From Coniella vitis (taxonomy: Eukaryota; Ascomycota; Sordariomycetes; Diaporthales; Schizoparmaceae), in NCBI GenBank assembly GCA_011317545.1, contig WUJK01000009.1, forward strand, positions 310,001-374,000: a stretch of DNA of 64,000 bases. Direction: 5' to 3'. A program made the translations under genes and the position numbers. Numbering within the stretch: the stretch's first letter is position 1; each line of letters starts with the position of its first letter. The notes under the pieces were generated by a model. That model made no database searches. It was given only the letters and a program-made list of their open reading frames with translations, and was not told the DNA's origin. Below, in pieces: positions 22,601 to 34,137 of this stretch.

Positions 22601-23244
22601 AAACAAACATTTATATCCTCACAACAGCCACTTGTGGGGGAAGGAATTGTGGCAGAGGAGGACAGCCTACGGCAGAAATACGCCGCCGAGCCCTCATTCT
22701 CTCGAGCGGAGTACCAGAGTCGCACAGCTTTGCTTGTTTCAACCCCCGCCTCCTTCTGTCCCCAGCGTGCTGCGCAGTGCAGCTGTCAAAAGGTCTGGCG
22801 TTGGTTTTTGGCCATGCACGGCTTTGACAGTCATCTGCTAGACCGCTGTTATGTGGTGTCAGTCTGGGGCCCCTCATTCGCACGAAGCACCTGTAACGTG
22901 ATTTTGACGTGCGTGTTGGGGCTTTCGAGGCAGACTGGCAAAGTGATATCGCGTTGCTTTTCTTTTCACGCTGAGAAGCGGGTGGATGCTCGCTGTTGCA
23001 GCTAGGCATAATGTCAGAGACTATGGGCATGGAGAATATACGATTATTGAACGTTGACTATTATAAAAAGAGGAGAGTAGCGTGTTGTCGGATTGAATGC
23101 AGAGAATCTTGTTCAGACAACCTTTCACATTTCTTCCTCTCACTGGCTTGTATTGTAGGGCCCCTCTAGTTCTGTATATTTTGTCAATGCTAAGTTGATA
23201 ACGCTCGTCGTTCTCCTTCTTTCTTGATAACACCGAATCCCAGC
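19664..23244. other. gene-poor 3.6 kb region
   Basis: No protein-coding frame looks real on either strand. Contents: CCAGG tandem units at 20013-20032, the 9-mer TACATAGTA at 20636-20644, several homopolymer runs, and the promoter of the gene at 23245. No transposase, tRNA or repeat family was recognised. Confidence 0.4.
20013..20032 (+). repeat. short CCAGG tandem repeat
   Basis: Four head-to-tail CCAGG units in a gene-free region. Likely a minor slippage tract. Confidence 0.85.
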
Positions 23245-24887
23245 ATGGCCGAAGCAGTTGGGCTTTTTGCAAGCTGCCTATCAGTCGCTGGTCTGGCACA
23301 CTCTGTGCTCAAACTGGTGGCAGAGCTCAAGTCCCTTGCCCGAGACCACAAAACGATCGAATCTGATTTATCCAAGGCAATACACACCATCAAGTGGCAA
23401 GTCCGAACCATACACGACGCGCAAGCCGCCCTGAGACGTTACTGCAAGCGCAGCCGCTCCGCGAGGGCCGGGCAGCAGCAACGCCACTCCAGCATGATCG
23501 TGTTCCTTGCAAACAACAGTGACTCCGACTTCCTTCAAATCGAGTCGTCGAGGATCCAGGGGGATATCGACGACTTGCTGCGGCATGTGAAAGGCCTCGA
23601 CTCGTGGCTGCGCATAGTGGCCGTGTATGCGTGGCGGCGGTTTGTGAGAAAGGGCTTTGAGAGTATACGGAACGACCTGATGTACGTGCAGCAGAATATC
23701 ACCCTCATCTACCACATTGTGATCCTCGAGTTGCTCCTCCGAGAGTCGGAGAGAAACATGGTGCAGATGTAAGTGACCGCCTCATTACATGAATCACCAC
23801 TCATGGCCGGCTTGGAACGAAGGCTATAAGAGGTTTCCAACGGGTAACTAACAGGCCTTTCGCACCCAGCAAGCATTTGAAGAGGGTAATCAAAGGTCAA
23901 GAGCGCGCCATCAAAAACCTACGGAAGCAGCGTCGCCGGGAAGGCCTGACTTCTCCAGACGGCGACGCTTCTACGGGACCCCATCTCGAACACCGGGGAG
24001 TCGACGAAATACTCGACATTGCACAAACCGTCAGAACAGAAGAGAATCTGCCAGCGCGTGTCGACCCTCACCCTTTGGCACCCGAGCCAAGTCCATCGCC
24101 CAGATCCAGTCCAACCCCGGAGCCCCAGCCTCGCCCAGAGCAACACCATGCGCCTTTCACCATGCCGCAGGACCCGAGGCCGCATCCTGCTGCTGGTCGA
24201 ATCAAGCACCCTTATTTGCTTCCGAGCCGTCCAAGCCCTCCCTCTGAGACGGGCTCCGGCAGTTCTGGACACGCGCGAACCGTTCGTCCAGTCTCCAGCG
24301 CTCGCCAATCTCAGCGCTCTGTCTCGCCAGGAAGCGCATCGGCCGCAAGCAGACGCAGCAGGGCGTCGACTCACGGCACCCCAGAGGCAGACACGCCGCG
24401 CAGCAACACAGACAACCGCCACGGGGACGGCGACTTTATCGCGGTGCGTCCTGCGGACATGGTGCTCCAAATGGTCGAATCACGCACGTATGAGCGCATC
24501 CCCGGTCAGATCACGTCTGCGGACGGGACACCGCACGAGGTGTGGCCCATTCTGGAGCCGCAGCAGAATTTCAACTCCATGACAGAGCGCGAGGCGCGCC
24601 AGCTGGGTGTCATGGATGCTGTGGAACCCTATGTTATCGATCCTATCGACGGCGACAGATGGGTCGAGAGCGCAAATGGTCAAAGGATCAGGCCCACGGG
24701 GACAGTTCTGGTTCGCTGGTCGACGACTGTGGGACTGAGACCAATCACTCTGCTGTTTTGGGTGTTTCCTGGGTATCTCGACAAGCGGAGCATTGTTTTG
24801 GGGAGGCCTTACGTGGAGAAGAGCAGCCATTATCTTACTTCGGGGCCAGGTCCGTCTTCTGGTGGAGAAACGCAGTCGAAAGCTTGA
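23245..24887 (+). CDS. HeLo-like N-terminal domain fused to degenerate retropepsin-like domain
   Basis: A 513-residue protein from exons 23245-23768 and 23870-24887 (GTAAGT donor; a branch-like CTAAC before the acceptor). Residues 1-175 resemble the helical fungal N-terminal domain of STAND/NLR proteins (HeLo-like): MAEAVGLFASCLSVAGLAHS, then amphipathic helices and QQNITLIYHIVILELLLRES. A basic coiled coil (KHLKRVIKGQERAIKNLRK) and a long Pro/Ser-rich linker follow. Residues of about 375-490 read like a retropepsin-like fold: a flap-like segment, FNSMTEREARQLGV, GQRIRPTGTVLVRW and the closing IVLGRPYVEK. Where active proteases have D-T/S-G this protein has L-E-P, so proteolysis is unlikely. 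HeLo domains can permeabilise membranes in fungal programmed cell death; any such role here is inference. There is no NACHT or NB-ARC domain. Confidence 0.75.
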
Positions 24888-25209
24888 TAATTCTTATGGG
24901 ATCAATAGCTTTACTATGTAGGTATACTGTGTGCTTTTAAACATAATTTAATATGCAAGAACTCAAATTATAAGCAAATGTTCATCATCACTTTATGCAA
25001 TAACCTCCACCTGTTTTCCTGGGGACATAAGGCCAAGGTGGAGAGACAGATGGCTGACAGCGGGAGAGCAGCTGCGCACCAGCTGTGTGCCAGCTGGTGT
25101 TAGGCTGCCGACTGCGCTGCAACTATCCGCCTGTCCCATGTTACGGCTACAGTATCACATGCGCCAATCTCACACGAGTAAATGCAACAATCAACCTCCG
25201 CTTCACTCA
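24888..25209. other. intergenic spacer before the TRAPPC12-type gene
   Basis: Holds the 9-mer TACTATGTA at 24912-24920. No gene seen. Confidence 0.4.
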
Positions 25210-26842
25210 ATGGATCAGTCACAGAGCACATTGGCGCAGAGCCATGTACGAAACAAGTTATCAGCGACAGCCAGGCGTATGTGCCCCTCTCCCCCTCCCT
25301 TGTCACGGAAATATCCACTCGTAATCCTAGGCTAACCTTTGCTTGCAGCATCGCGGCCCAGGTCGTCAACCAGAGGCCCTCTGGACATGGATGAGTCCGT
25401 AACCCTCACTTTAGCAAGCGCGCGATCCCTCACAAATAGTGATTTCTGAACACCCCAGCTGCAGCGACCCCTTGGCCTCGCCCACCCACTCCCAACAAAG
25501 CAGCAGCAGCGGCGCCAGGCGTCTCATCCCCGTCCGTCCGCTCTCCCAGCCAGGCGCAGCCAGCCCGCGCGTCTCCTCCGACCGTCCACGACCCTCGCCG
25601 CGCTCCCCAGCACCGCCCGGGGGCCCCCTATCGGCCTCGTCTGTGCGCTCTCCTCTGATAGCCAAGAAGGACTTTGCCTACCTCCTCAAGCCGGAAAACT
25701 ACCACCCACTGAACGCAGCGCAGACCATCCCGGCCCCCTTCCGCAGCTCCGCCAAGCAGCCCCCGGCCGGCACGCCCATCCCCGACCTTGTCGCCAGCGG
25801 CCACTTCCGCGCCGCCGCCATTGCAGCTGTTCATATTCTCACGGGCACGGGCACGGGCACCGATGGCGGTGGCGGTGGCGGGACAGAAGCGGCGGGCTCG
25901 TCGAGCCCGCCACAACAACCAGCACCGACCGACCACGCGCGCATCTTCGATCTCCTCTACACCCGCCTCTCCTGCCTCACCCTCATAGATGCAACCGCAA
26001 CAGCCGCCCAAGAGGCCCGCGCGCTCGAAGACATCAACAGCGCGCAGTACGTGGACGAAATCTCGGGCGACCACCTCATGCCCTGGGAGCTGCGCCTCCT
26101 CGTCGTGCGGCTGCAGGCCATGGGGTTCGGGGACCCGCGCAGGGCCATCATGAACTACTACGACCTGGCGCGCGAGGCCCGCGGCAGGATCGCCGAGGCG
26201 TTGGCTGCGCACCATCACTCTGCGAGCGAGGTGTGGAAGGAGCGGCTGGTGGAGCTGGGTGTCAAGGTTGCGAGCGCGCTGGCGGAAATGGACGATTTGC
26301 CTGGTGCGGCGGCACAGCTTGCGTCGTTGCGGGACTCGGGGGACGGCAGGTCGGCTATGGCCAAGGCGTTGCTGTGGTTGCAGTTGGGGGACACGGAGGC
26401 TGCGAGGGGTTGCGTACAGCATGGGGAGAGGGGGACCAAGGTCGTGTCTGCGCTGTGCGAGATGGCGGATGGGAATTACGACGCCGCTCTGGCCATGTGG
26501 AGAGAGCTGGTCGAGGATGCGGCCGACGATGAGATGATTGCCGTGAACTTGGCCGTTTGTCTCTTGTACACTGGACACATGGATGAGGTGAGTACACCAC
26601 GAGGATGGAATATATAGACAACGCTGAACATCTACTGACACTGACAACAGGGCCGGGTTGTACTCGAAGGCTTGGTGGACAAGGGCTTCTCCTCACACAC
26701 GCTCCTCTTCAACCTCGCTACAATTTACGAGCTCTGCACCGACAAGGCACGGGCTTTGAAAACCAAGCTTGCTGAGAAAATGGCGGAAATGGAGCCAACA
26801 ACCAAAGGCTGGGAAAAGTCCAATGCCGACTTCAAGCTGTGA
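25210..26842 (+). CDS. TRAPPC12-like TPR protein (TRAPP tethering complex)
   Basis: Likely fungal TRAPP complex subunit 12, which helps tether ER-derived vesicles in the early secretory pathway. The conserved body is the exon 25465-26587 joined to 26651-26842. It reads YLLKPENYHPLNAAQTIPAPF, GTPIPDLVASGHFRAAAIAA, RIFDLLYTRLSCLTLIDATA and then alpha-helical TPR-like repeats up to GRVVLEGLVDKGFSSHTLLF. The last intron has a GTGAGT donor and keeps frame. The 5' end is less certain. I favour ATG 25210 (MDQSQSTLAQSHVRNKLSAT), a strong intron 25277-25348, a short exon 25349-25394 and an intron to 25464 with a weak GTCCGT donor, giving GPLDMDDDPLASP across the join. An alternative uses the ATG at 25244 with a GTAACC donor at 25399. 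The body is certain, the first 35 residues are not. Confidence 0.82.
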
Positions 26843-27102
26843 TGTACTAGCCGCAGGCCAGGGAATGAAGAACCATGTACATAGGCAGAGTTGATGAGCT
26901 GTCGTTGACAAGAATATTCATTAAGTCTGCTGTCTAGCTGATCATGCTGAACTATGCGTTGCAGGAGAACCCAAAAGAAACCCAACCATTCCAATGTATA
27001 TGCCAAAAACGCCGCGCCATTCCAATCATCTTTGTGGTCATGATTACAACCAAATCATCTTCCACCGAGTCGTTTTTCGCCGTCGCCCAGCATCGATCTT
27101 GC

Positions 27103-27417
27103 TCAGCAGATACAGAAGTCGCAGGGCAGCGGACACGGAATGATGAAGCAGAAGCGACCGGGACACGCTGCGCTTCGCTCGCCGCCACGCAGTTCAGCTG
27201 TCTTGTCTTCGTGAGGTCGTGCGGGATCTGTGTGGCACCGAACGTCAGCTTCAGGTTCGATGGAGCATGCCACAAGGAACAAAGGGCAAGACTACATACC
27301 CATGGGCTGCATGGCATTGGGTTGCTTTGCATGGACACTCTCAGGCTCAGCGGGCAGCACCTGGCCATTGACGGTAATGGCAGGCAAATTGATTGACTGC
27401 GAATCGACGGGCGACAT
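27103..27417 (-). CDS. small protein with cysteine-rich C-terminal tail
   Basis: An 80-residue protein from exons 27417-27300 and 27227-27103 (GTATGT donor, CACACAG acceptor, phase 1). The N-terminal half is polar and begins MSPVDSQSINLPAITVNGQV. The C-terminal end is striking: an LRGGE motif followed by CPGRFCFIIPCPLPCDFCIC and the stop, with six cysteines in the last 20 residues. I recall similar short proteins of unknown function in other filamentous fungi but cannot name a family. There is no signal peptide, so the cysteines may be lipid-modified or metal-binding at a membrane face rather than disulphide-bonded; this is inference. The next gene upstream (TRAPPC12-like) ends 260 bp away in convergent orientation. 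Confidence 0.75.
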
Positions 27418-28611
27418 TTTGGAATTGTGAATGTTGGAGAGCGACGGATTGATAGTAGTGTTGGGAGTTTTGGGAGATTTAGAAATTTGCGTCCCTGGAG
27501 TTTGAAATAGGCGAGTTTATCTTGAAAACAGCTGTCAAAAAGGCTGGAAAGATGGCAAAGAAGAAAAGCAGGAATCAATTATACTTTTGGGGAGGGTCAA
27601 CGGGGCGTTTTCGTCACTTCTCGTACTTGGATGGGGCGGTGGTGGCAGGGCCAAAAAGGTCGAGCGTCTTCCAGCCCAGCAGGGGGTAAGGATGACCGGG
27701 ACGTGACATCATTGCCCCGACTTTGGCTGGCGGGCGGGTACCTTATTGCTAGTCAGCCAAGTCAGACTAGTGCGGCAGTCTAGCGTACTTAGGTAATCAT
27801 GACCATTTTTGGAACATGTCCAATTCAAAGTTTGATATCCGTGGATTTTCCCAGGCAGCGTTCAGATGCAAGGCACCATGCCAGAAGTGACCTTTACCAT
27901 GTACCTGTGTGAGTGCTTATCTTTTATACTATGTAGTATGGCCTTGCAGCACGAACGCTGATGGAAGTAATACAGTTTGAATATCACCATGACACAATGA
28001 CTTGCACTGTCCGTTGTACATGGTACTCCAACATCAACTGCATTCTGGTCCTGATTTGGCAAGTTGGCTTTATTGCTAAATAATGCGACTGCATATCGAG
28101 ACTGGGTGCAAATGGCCTACTTGAACTCTGTTGACCATGTTATTACTCTTTTTGAACAAAGAACATTTTGCAAATTGATGAACCTGCCTGCTTCCCAATG
28201 TTACACCACAAGTCCTCTTTCGTTAATGGCCATGGCCAATGTCTTGCAACGATCCGACCAAGACCCATATGCAAAATATTGGATGCTCTCAGTTCGATGA
28301 TGCGAGTCTTCTAGGCGTCTGATGGTGCCTTGAGTGGCTGCAAGATCCTCATGGAACAGTGAGCGGAGCGTGAAAGGCTGGTCTGAGGCAGCTGTAACAG
28401 GTGGCTATCTGAAGGCAGGCAGGCTTCAGTGGTCAAGATTTGCAAGTGAGCACTTGCCATTTAGGTCACGCCTCCTCTCTGCCTGCTTAGACCTTCAGCA
28501 ATGCCCTCAAAATGGAATACTTATATCCATTCGTCCTCACTTACTTCTCCACACCATGGCTGGCTTCTACCTTGATATCGAAAGCAGCACGAACTCCAGC
28601 CTGAGCCCGAA
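27418..28611. other. divergent intergenic region
   Basis: Between the small cysteine-tail gene and the F-box-like gene. It holds the 9-mer TACTATGTA at 27927-27935. No coding frame is convincing. Confidence 0.4.
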
Positions 28612-30528
28612 ATGCCACCGTATCACAACACCAAACCAGACCGAAAGAGCCTACTGGGTCTGCCTGAGCATGTACGGCGTGCCATCTATGCCCGGGCAGG
28701 CCTTACTCAAGCACATCCCATTGATATCGATCGCCAAAGTCATTCAACGCACCAGATGCAGCTCCGCACACAGCCTCGTCGGCTCCAGAAGGCGCAAAAG
28801 GCTACTCGGCAGCCAGTCTGGCCGAGTGGCAAGCTTCGTCCAGCTCGGCTCATAGATCTATTGCTGGTGTGCCATCGGGTCCACGACGAAGCGTTAGATG
28901 TTTATCTGCGGACCAATACCTTTGCCCTCCATGCGCAGTTGGCTCGCCCAGACATGCTCGAGCCTCTGCTCTCAGACATCCCTGATGCTCACCTCTTCCG
29001 ATTGACACGCCTATTCATCCGTTTGAACACACTGCCATGTCAGTGTCAGCTTGACTCTCGAATTACGTGGTACTGCAAGAAGTGTGTAGCACAGTACAAA
29101 GGGCTCAACTATAGCCGACAAGAGCGGCGGTCACATGGCAGAGGACGAAAGACGAGTGAGCCGACAATCATGAAAGCCAAGAGCAGGGAGTCCACACGCA
29201 TTCTCGGGGCATGGGAGAGGTGCTGTCGCCGTCTAGGCTCCGCTGTGCCGTCCAAACAACTTGAGCTGACCCTCATTTGCGATATCGATCCCGAGGACGA
29301 CGGCTCTCTCTCGTCTCGGCTGTTGAGCACCATGGCCAGGCTTCCCTTGCTTAAGTCGTGCACCATCCGACTGGGCAGCCGTTCGCAGAACGGCATTGTC
29401 GAAAGCCTGGTGCGCAGGACGGGTTTCGCGTTGACTGAAGGGGACAGGCCGGCGTTTCGATTCAACCACCTGCCCAAAGAGCTCAAATTGCACATCCTGC
29501 GGTTTACGCGTCTTGGAACCTCGTACTATTCCGAGAACTATCGTACGCCTTCCGAAGGTTTGTACATACAAAAGAATAAGCTGTGTCCAAAGCGCCAGTT
29601 GTCCTATTGTTGTGGCAGGTGTAGCTTGGATATTCTCGAAGGATGGTAAGTAAAGTCCGCTTCCACTCCTCCTTTTTGGCCTTTCAAACCAGCCGTTACG
29701 CCTCCTTAATTGCGAGAACTATTGCTTACACTGCCAAAACTCTCATGCAATAGTTGCTGTCCGAAAATATCCGCCTCCTTTGCCTCCGACTGCGCCTGTG
29801 TGAGCCTACCCGCTGCCTTATTCCGTGTCAGCCGCGAGATGCGCGCTGATGCCTTGGAAACATTTCTTCGATACAACGGCCCTGTAACAGTATTCGACAG
29901 CTCCAAATCCGTTAAAGGTATACTCAAAATACCAACGAGGGTACCAGCCCTTCGTCATCTAGTACTCCTCAGTCCCCAGGTTCAGTCTGTACCACATGTT
30001 ACCCCTGGCGTTACCGATGATGTCGAGTTCATGACCAAAACATGGAAGGCATGGGGGAAATTTATCAGGACGCTATCGTTTCTAGCCGAATATTCTGGGC
30101 TGTCGACGCTCAATTTGGAGCTTGATCTGCAGCCTCTGTCCAAAAGCATCAAATTATTGGTCAATGGTAGCTACGCAGGGCATGAAGACGATTACTACTG
30201 GGTTTATTACATCTATTTGAAGGTTGCAGAGGCAGCATGTGCCCATATAAGTGGTGTAGGGAGTGTGACATTTCATTTGGGCATCTTCTCGGATCTCGCA
30301 CCCTGGCTTCAGAGGGAGGTACTGGGCGAAAGGTTTGAGGGTCCTGTCGAGAGACCATCAGGGAAAAGGCTGGCCACTTATATCTGGGAGGCGTGTCCCA
30401 GATTTCATCAGATGGACTTCAGCATTCGAAGGTACAAAGAGTCCAAGAGTAGGAAGCTCAGGTGGCCAGGCCAGGACTCATGTGCAAGGGCATTTACGAA
30501 AGCACTTGGGCGAGCCTCAAGAGGCTGA
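28612..30528 (+). CDS. F-box-like protein with two LP-type motifs and cysteine cluster
   Basis: A 602-residue protein from exons 28612-29645 and 29754-30528, joined through a GTAAGT donor. Residues 10-26 (KSLLGLPEHVRRAIYARAG) and a second segment near residue 285 (FNHLPKELKLHILRFT) both look like F-box cores, which recruit SCF ubiquitin ligases through Skp1. Two cysteine groups are visible: CQCQ with YCKKC in the first half, and a dense C-rich stretch across the splice join (SYCCGRCSLDILEG then CCCPKISASFASDCAC). The latter precedes LPAALFRVSREMRADALETF, a block common in fungal F-box-like proteins. The rest is leucine-rich and may form a repeat scaffold. Targets are unknown. The structure suggests either an internal duplication or fusion of two F-box-like genes. 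Confidence 0.75.
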
Positions 30529-30655
30529 CAAGTTGTGCGGGACTCACCCAGTAAGGTCAAGGAATGCTTGCCATCTTTAATGTTTTCTATTCACTAGATT
30601 TCGCTGCTGTATGTTTTGTCATTGCTCCACCATACATTGATTTGCCAGTTTCTCC

Positions 30656-31948
30656 TTATACACGCTCTGAGACTATCCTAGCTGGCGGTTGCATCTCAAA
30701 ATGTTCCCAATTTGGCTGGTCTCTTCGCCCGAAGAAGGGTTTGTTGGTGGTATAATCCACAGAGCCACCGCTCTCACCATGCGTCTGTCTTGCTCGCTCA
30801 GAACTCTCCTTGTGCTGCGGTGTGTGTCCCGAGTGTGTCAACAGCTGCGCATGAGGATGATGCAGCTCTCCCAGTGTTGCCCTCCTCGACATCCACAACC
30901 GATCCAGCGCCGTCTTGAAGTCATCCAGGATGACCGTGTCGGTGCAACACTTGAAGACGAGCGCCAGCTTCCAAAAAGGATTCACCCCGACCGACGCCCC
31001 GCTAGGAAAGACCTCGGTCACAGACAAGATATCCAACACCACAAAGGCAATACTGAGCGCCATGGCCGTCAGCATGACGGCGAATCGCGGCGAAATGGTA
31101 AAGACCTCTCGCAGCGTCATCTCATAGTGCGTCTTGAAAATCCACAGCAACTTGCCACACGCGGCAACCCACCAGGGGTCTCGGAAGACGGCCTCGACGG
31201 GCCGCGTGCGCAGAAACAAGTGCACGTTGATGTTGTTGAAGTAGGCGAAGGTGGCGTAGATCTCGAGGACCCAGTAGGGCTGGACGAGAAGCACACTGCC
31301 GAGAAACAGGCGGCTGGCGCGCGGGGTCATGAAGGGCTTGAGCTTGAGCCAGGCAATGACGCTGTGCAGCTGGGTGGACATGTGCAGGCCGATGGCGGCG
31401 GTCGAGAGCCACCAGCCGTAGACGGGGGTGGACCAGAAGAGGTTGAAGGATTGCCAGCCGCCGAGCAGGAGCTGCGTGGTGATGATCTGGGTCAGTTAGT
31501 CCGGGGAGGGGGAAAGTAAGGAGCGGTGTGAGTGGGTTAGGGAAACTGGGGAAAAAGGAAAAGAGATGAACGAAGGGCCGGGAGGAAGGGTGCCGGCAAA
31601 CATTACCTCCAAGAGGATGAGCTTGTGGAGGAGGACACCTTTTTTCATATTGGCGATGGTGATTCCTGCCATGACGACGAGGCCGCCTATCACTAGGTAC
31701 AGCCAGGTTTTGTGAGTTGACGGACTTGTTACGGTTGTGTAAGAATGGTGGGTTTACATACTATCATTCTTGTGATGTCAGATACTGAACAAGGAAGCAG
31801 GTGAGAACTTGAAGTGATGTTCAGAAACAGCTTACCTGAAGCCTTCAGCCCAGCCTTCCAGCACGACCGCCTCATGCTCTGTTGGAGGCTGATTGTTGGA
31901 GCCAGGCGCTTGCCTCGCGAGCAACACGTGCTCAATGATGGGACTCAT
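30656..31948 (-). CDS. multi-pass membrane protein of unknown function, with 11-nt micro-exon
   Basis: I do not recognise the family. The protein is 346 residues from exons 31948-31836, 31768-31758, 31692-31607 and 31486-30656. The micro-exon restores frame between exons 1 and 3 and completes the first helix (MIVLIGGLVVMAGITIAN). Further hydrophobic segments are IITTQLLLGGWQSFNLFW, YGWWLSTAAIGLHMSTQL, LFLGSVLLVQPYWVLEIYA, WWVAACGKLLWIF, FAVMLTAMALSIAFVVLDIL and possibly KLALVFKCCTDTVI, so six or seven passes. A 90-residue hydrophilic His/Ser-rich tail follows. Topology resembles a seven-helix receptor-like protein, but no diagnostic motif is visible. The coding end lies 128 bp from the end of the convergent F-box-like gene. 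Confidence 0.72.
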
Positions 31949-32019
31949 TTTGCTTCAGCGTGAAGATCATGCATGTATTGTGCAAATGCAAACGTGAGAA
32001 CTTCCACACAGGATACACA

Positions 32020-32021
<2 letters not shown>

Positions 32022-32051
<30 letters not shown>
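32022..32051 (+). repeat. (AC)n microsatellite
   Basis: About fifteen perfect AC units upstream of the membrane-protein gene that starts at 31948 on the other strand. Confidence 0.95.
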
Positions 32052-32052
<1 letters not shown>

Positions 32053-32120
32053 ATCCCCTAATAGACGTGAAATTCCAGAAAAGAGATGTTCAAGACATCA
32101 AGCAGGAGTATGGAAGGAGT

Positions 32121-32174
32121 GAAAAAAAAAAAAAGAAGAAAAAAAGAAAGAAAAAAGAAAGAAAAAAAAAGAAG
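32121..32174 (+). repeat. A/G purine tract
   Basis: An almost pure poly-purine run (A with scattered G), mirrored by a second one at 32288-32353. Such tracts upstream of genes can exclude nucleosomes or form triplex DNA; that is inference. Confidence 0.85.
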
Positions 32175-32287
32175 CAAGTTGGGAAGTTGATAAAACCGGC
32201 GCAAAAAGGCCGTACAACGTCTGTTTATAATCATGAACCGTTCAGTAGCTACGGACTCGACTTTACGCCGAGGCAAGTGGGAAGGAT

Positions 32288-32353
32288 TAAAAAAAAAAAG
32301 GAAGAAAAAAAACAGGAAGAGGGAAAAAAAAAAAAAAAAAGAAAAAGAAAAAG
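32288..32353 (+). repeat. second A/G purine tract
   Basis: Poly-purine run of about 66 bp interrupted by a single C, about 110 bp from the first tract. Confidence 0.85.
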
Positions 32354-32883
32354 GCGAAGCACACGCAAGTGACAGACAGATGCGCCATGTTGCTGCGCAG
32401 CGCAAATGATGTTGGACAAGACGGTTACACAAGGGCACCACTACGAGCGAAAGCTGAAAGTGGGAGGAAAAGGGTGAGAGGGGGGAACCAGAGAATGGAG
32501 TGGCGAAAGGGTAAAGAATAAGGTGCCGCAAACATAATATTGCACACGTTTACCTTGATCAAGATCGACGTGACATGTACTCGCCCCGTAGCGGCGGGGA
32601 AAGAAAAAAAGAAAAAAAAGAAGGCAAGCCCAGAGGATATATTTCCCAGGCCTGCCACGTCTTATTGGATAACCACGATACAGAGTTGTCTTCCCTCTCA
32701 GCCTTTGGGGATTCAGATGGCTGACGGGCGACGTTCCCATGGGGGCTTGTGGCCATTCATGGGACTTGCTTGACGGCTGCCGGCCAGTCAGCTTGGGGGG
32801 GGGGGCGGGTGATTGGCTATAAGTACCCAAGTTAAGTAGGTAAAAGTACGGATTGGTGTTTAGGATAATGATGATGACAATGG

Positions 32884-32920
<37 letters not shown>

Positions 32921-32939
32921 GAAGGGAAGGGAAGGGAAA
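32884..32939 (+). repeat. compound (CA)n(GA)n(GAAGG)n microsatellite
   Basis: CA units pass directly into GA units and then GAAGG units, all in one run. Confidence 0.9.
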
Positions 32940-34137
32940 GAGGCGCGGCGCAGAACAGAGCCGCCCTCGGATTTTGGGTGATGGAGAATGCGATCTCACC
33001 CCCCGAGCCTCGTTCCAATCAGAAGAGGACCAAGATCAGCGGTCGTACCAGGAACAGCGAGCTGACTGGGACTTTGTTTCTGGGGTTTCGTGGGGGAGGG
33101 CGCAAGTACGTGTGCTGATATGTTGGGTGGTACAAATAGGTCAGCAGTGTGAGGACAAACGCGATGGCCATTGGCGCTGGAGGCGTTGCACAGCACACGG
33201 TCCTTCGGGAGTCGCTCGGGGGAAATCACCGTCATGTCCAAAGCGTCGGGTCAGACTGAGGAGGCCAGTCGAAGAGGGTGGGCGGATCAGCGAATGGGGG
33301 ATTCTTTGGGCCAGGTTTGATGGCGAAAGTGGGCTGCCACTGCTCGCAGTTGGAGTTTTCTTAAGCTGGTCTCGTTGTGGGAGACGTTGTCTATATTCAG
33401 GGACCGAAGTTGAGAAACAACTTTGTCATTGTGATGAGAAACGGTGAACTTTTGAGTGAATGACTGTTCAAATATGGCCGACGGATCGGAGGATTCATTC
33501 ATTCTCAGCCACTGCTGAACATGTTTGAGCATTCAGTGCTGGAGTGCATGTAAAAAAGCAAGTGAAGGCTCCAATACTTCTTTTGATCAAAAACTGCCAT
33601 CTTATACAACCATCCACAGTGAGCCCTCCCCTGGCTTATCAAGTCGAACAGGATCCTACCCAAAGTGTATACATTTACAATAACCATATTTGGAGAAGTG
33701 ATTCCAAAGGATCTATCGACGATGACTTAAGAGCTTCCTTATAGAGTACGCCTGCTGCATGCAACGTAGTCGTCGATCGACTTGACCGGGCGACGAATCA
33801 TTAAACTAAAGCCATTTCCATGCTTCTTGTCCGAGAAGAATACCCAGAGCCAGCACACCTGAGCAGATCTACCGCCTCGCATATGGACGAGCTCGACGCA
33901 TTACGAGGGGAAGCCGGGATGAGCCCTTACGGCAGTCGAGTCTGGGCTTGGCTACATGTATGAGCAACCCCTCAGTCAGAGAGCCAGAGAGCCAGAGAAC
34001 CATATTCAGGTATTGCGTGTTGTCTATACCAGTAACCTTGGATACACAGCCAACTGTCCACTTGTCATTTGCGCTGGCTAAACATCTCTGGAGACAGAAG
34101 AAAGACAAAAAGAAAAACACCAGACACGAAGCTCAAA

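Larger units (their letters stand above)
31949..34137. other. repeat-rich intergenic region
   Basis: Contains (CA)n, two purine tracts and a compound (CA)n(GA)n(GAAGG)n tract listed separately, plus two G/C homopolymers. No gene is supported; open frames here are driven by simple repeats. Confidence 0.45.

Noticed and set aside
19664..23244. Possible hidden gene in the 3.6 kb empty region
   Set aside because: Checked both strands for exon-like pieces with GT/AG phases; none joined into more than about 100 plausible residues.
31949..34137. Several frames of 80-160 codons in the repeat-rich region
   Set aside because: They are created by purine tracts and microsatellites and show no domains.
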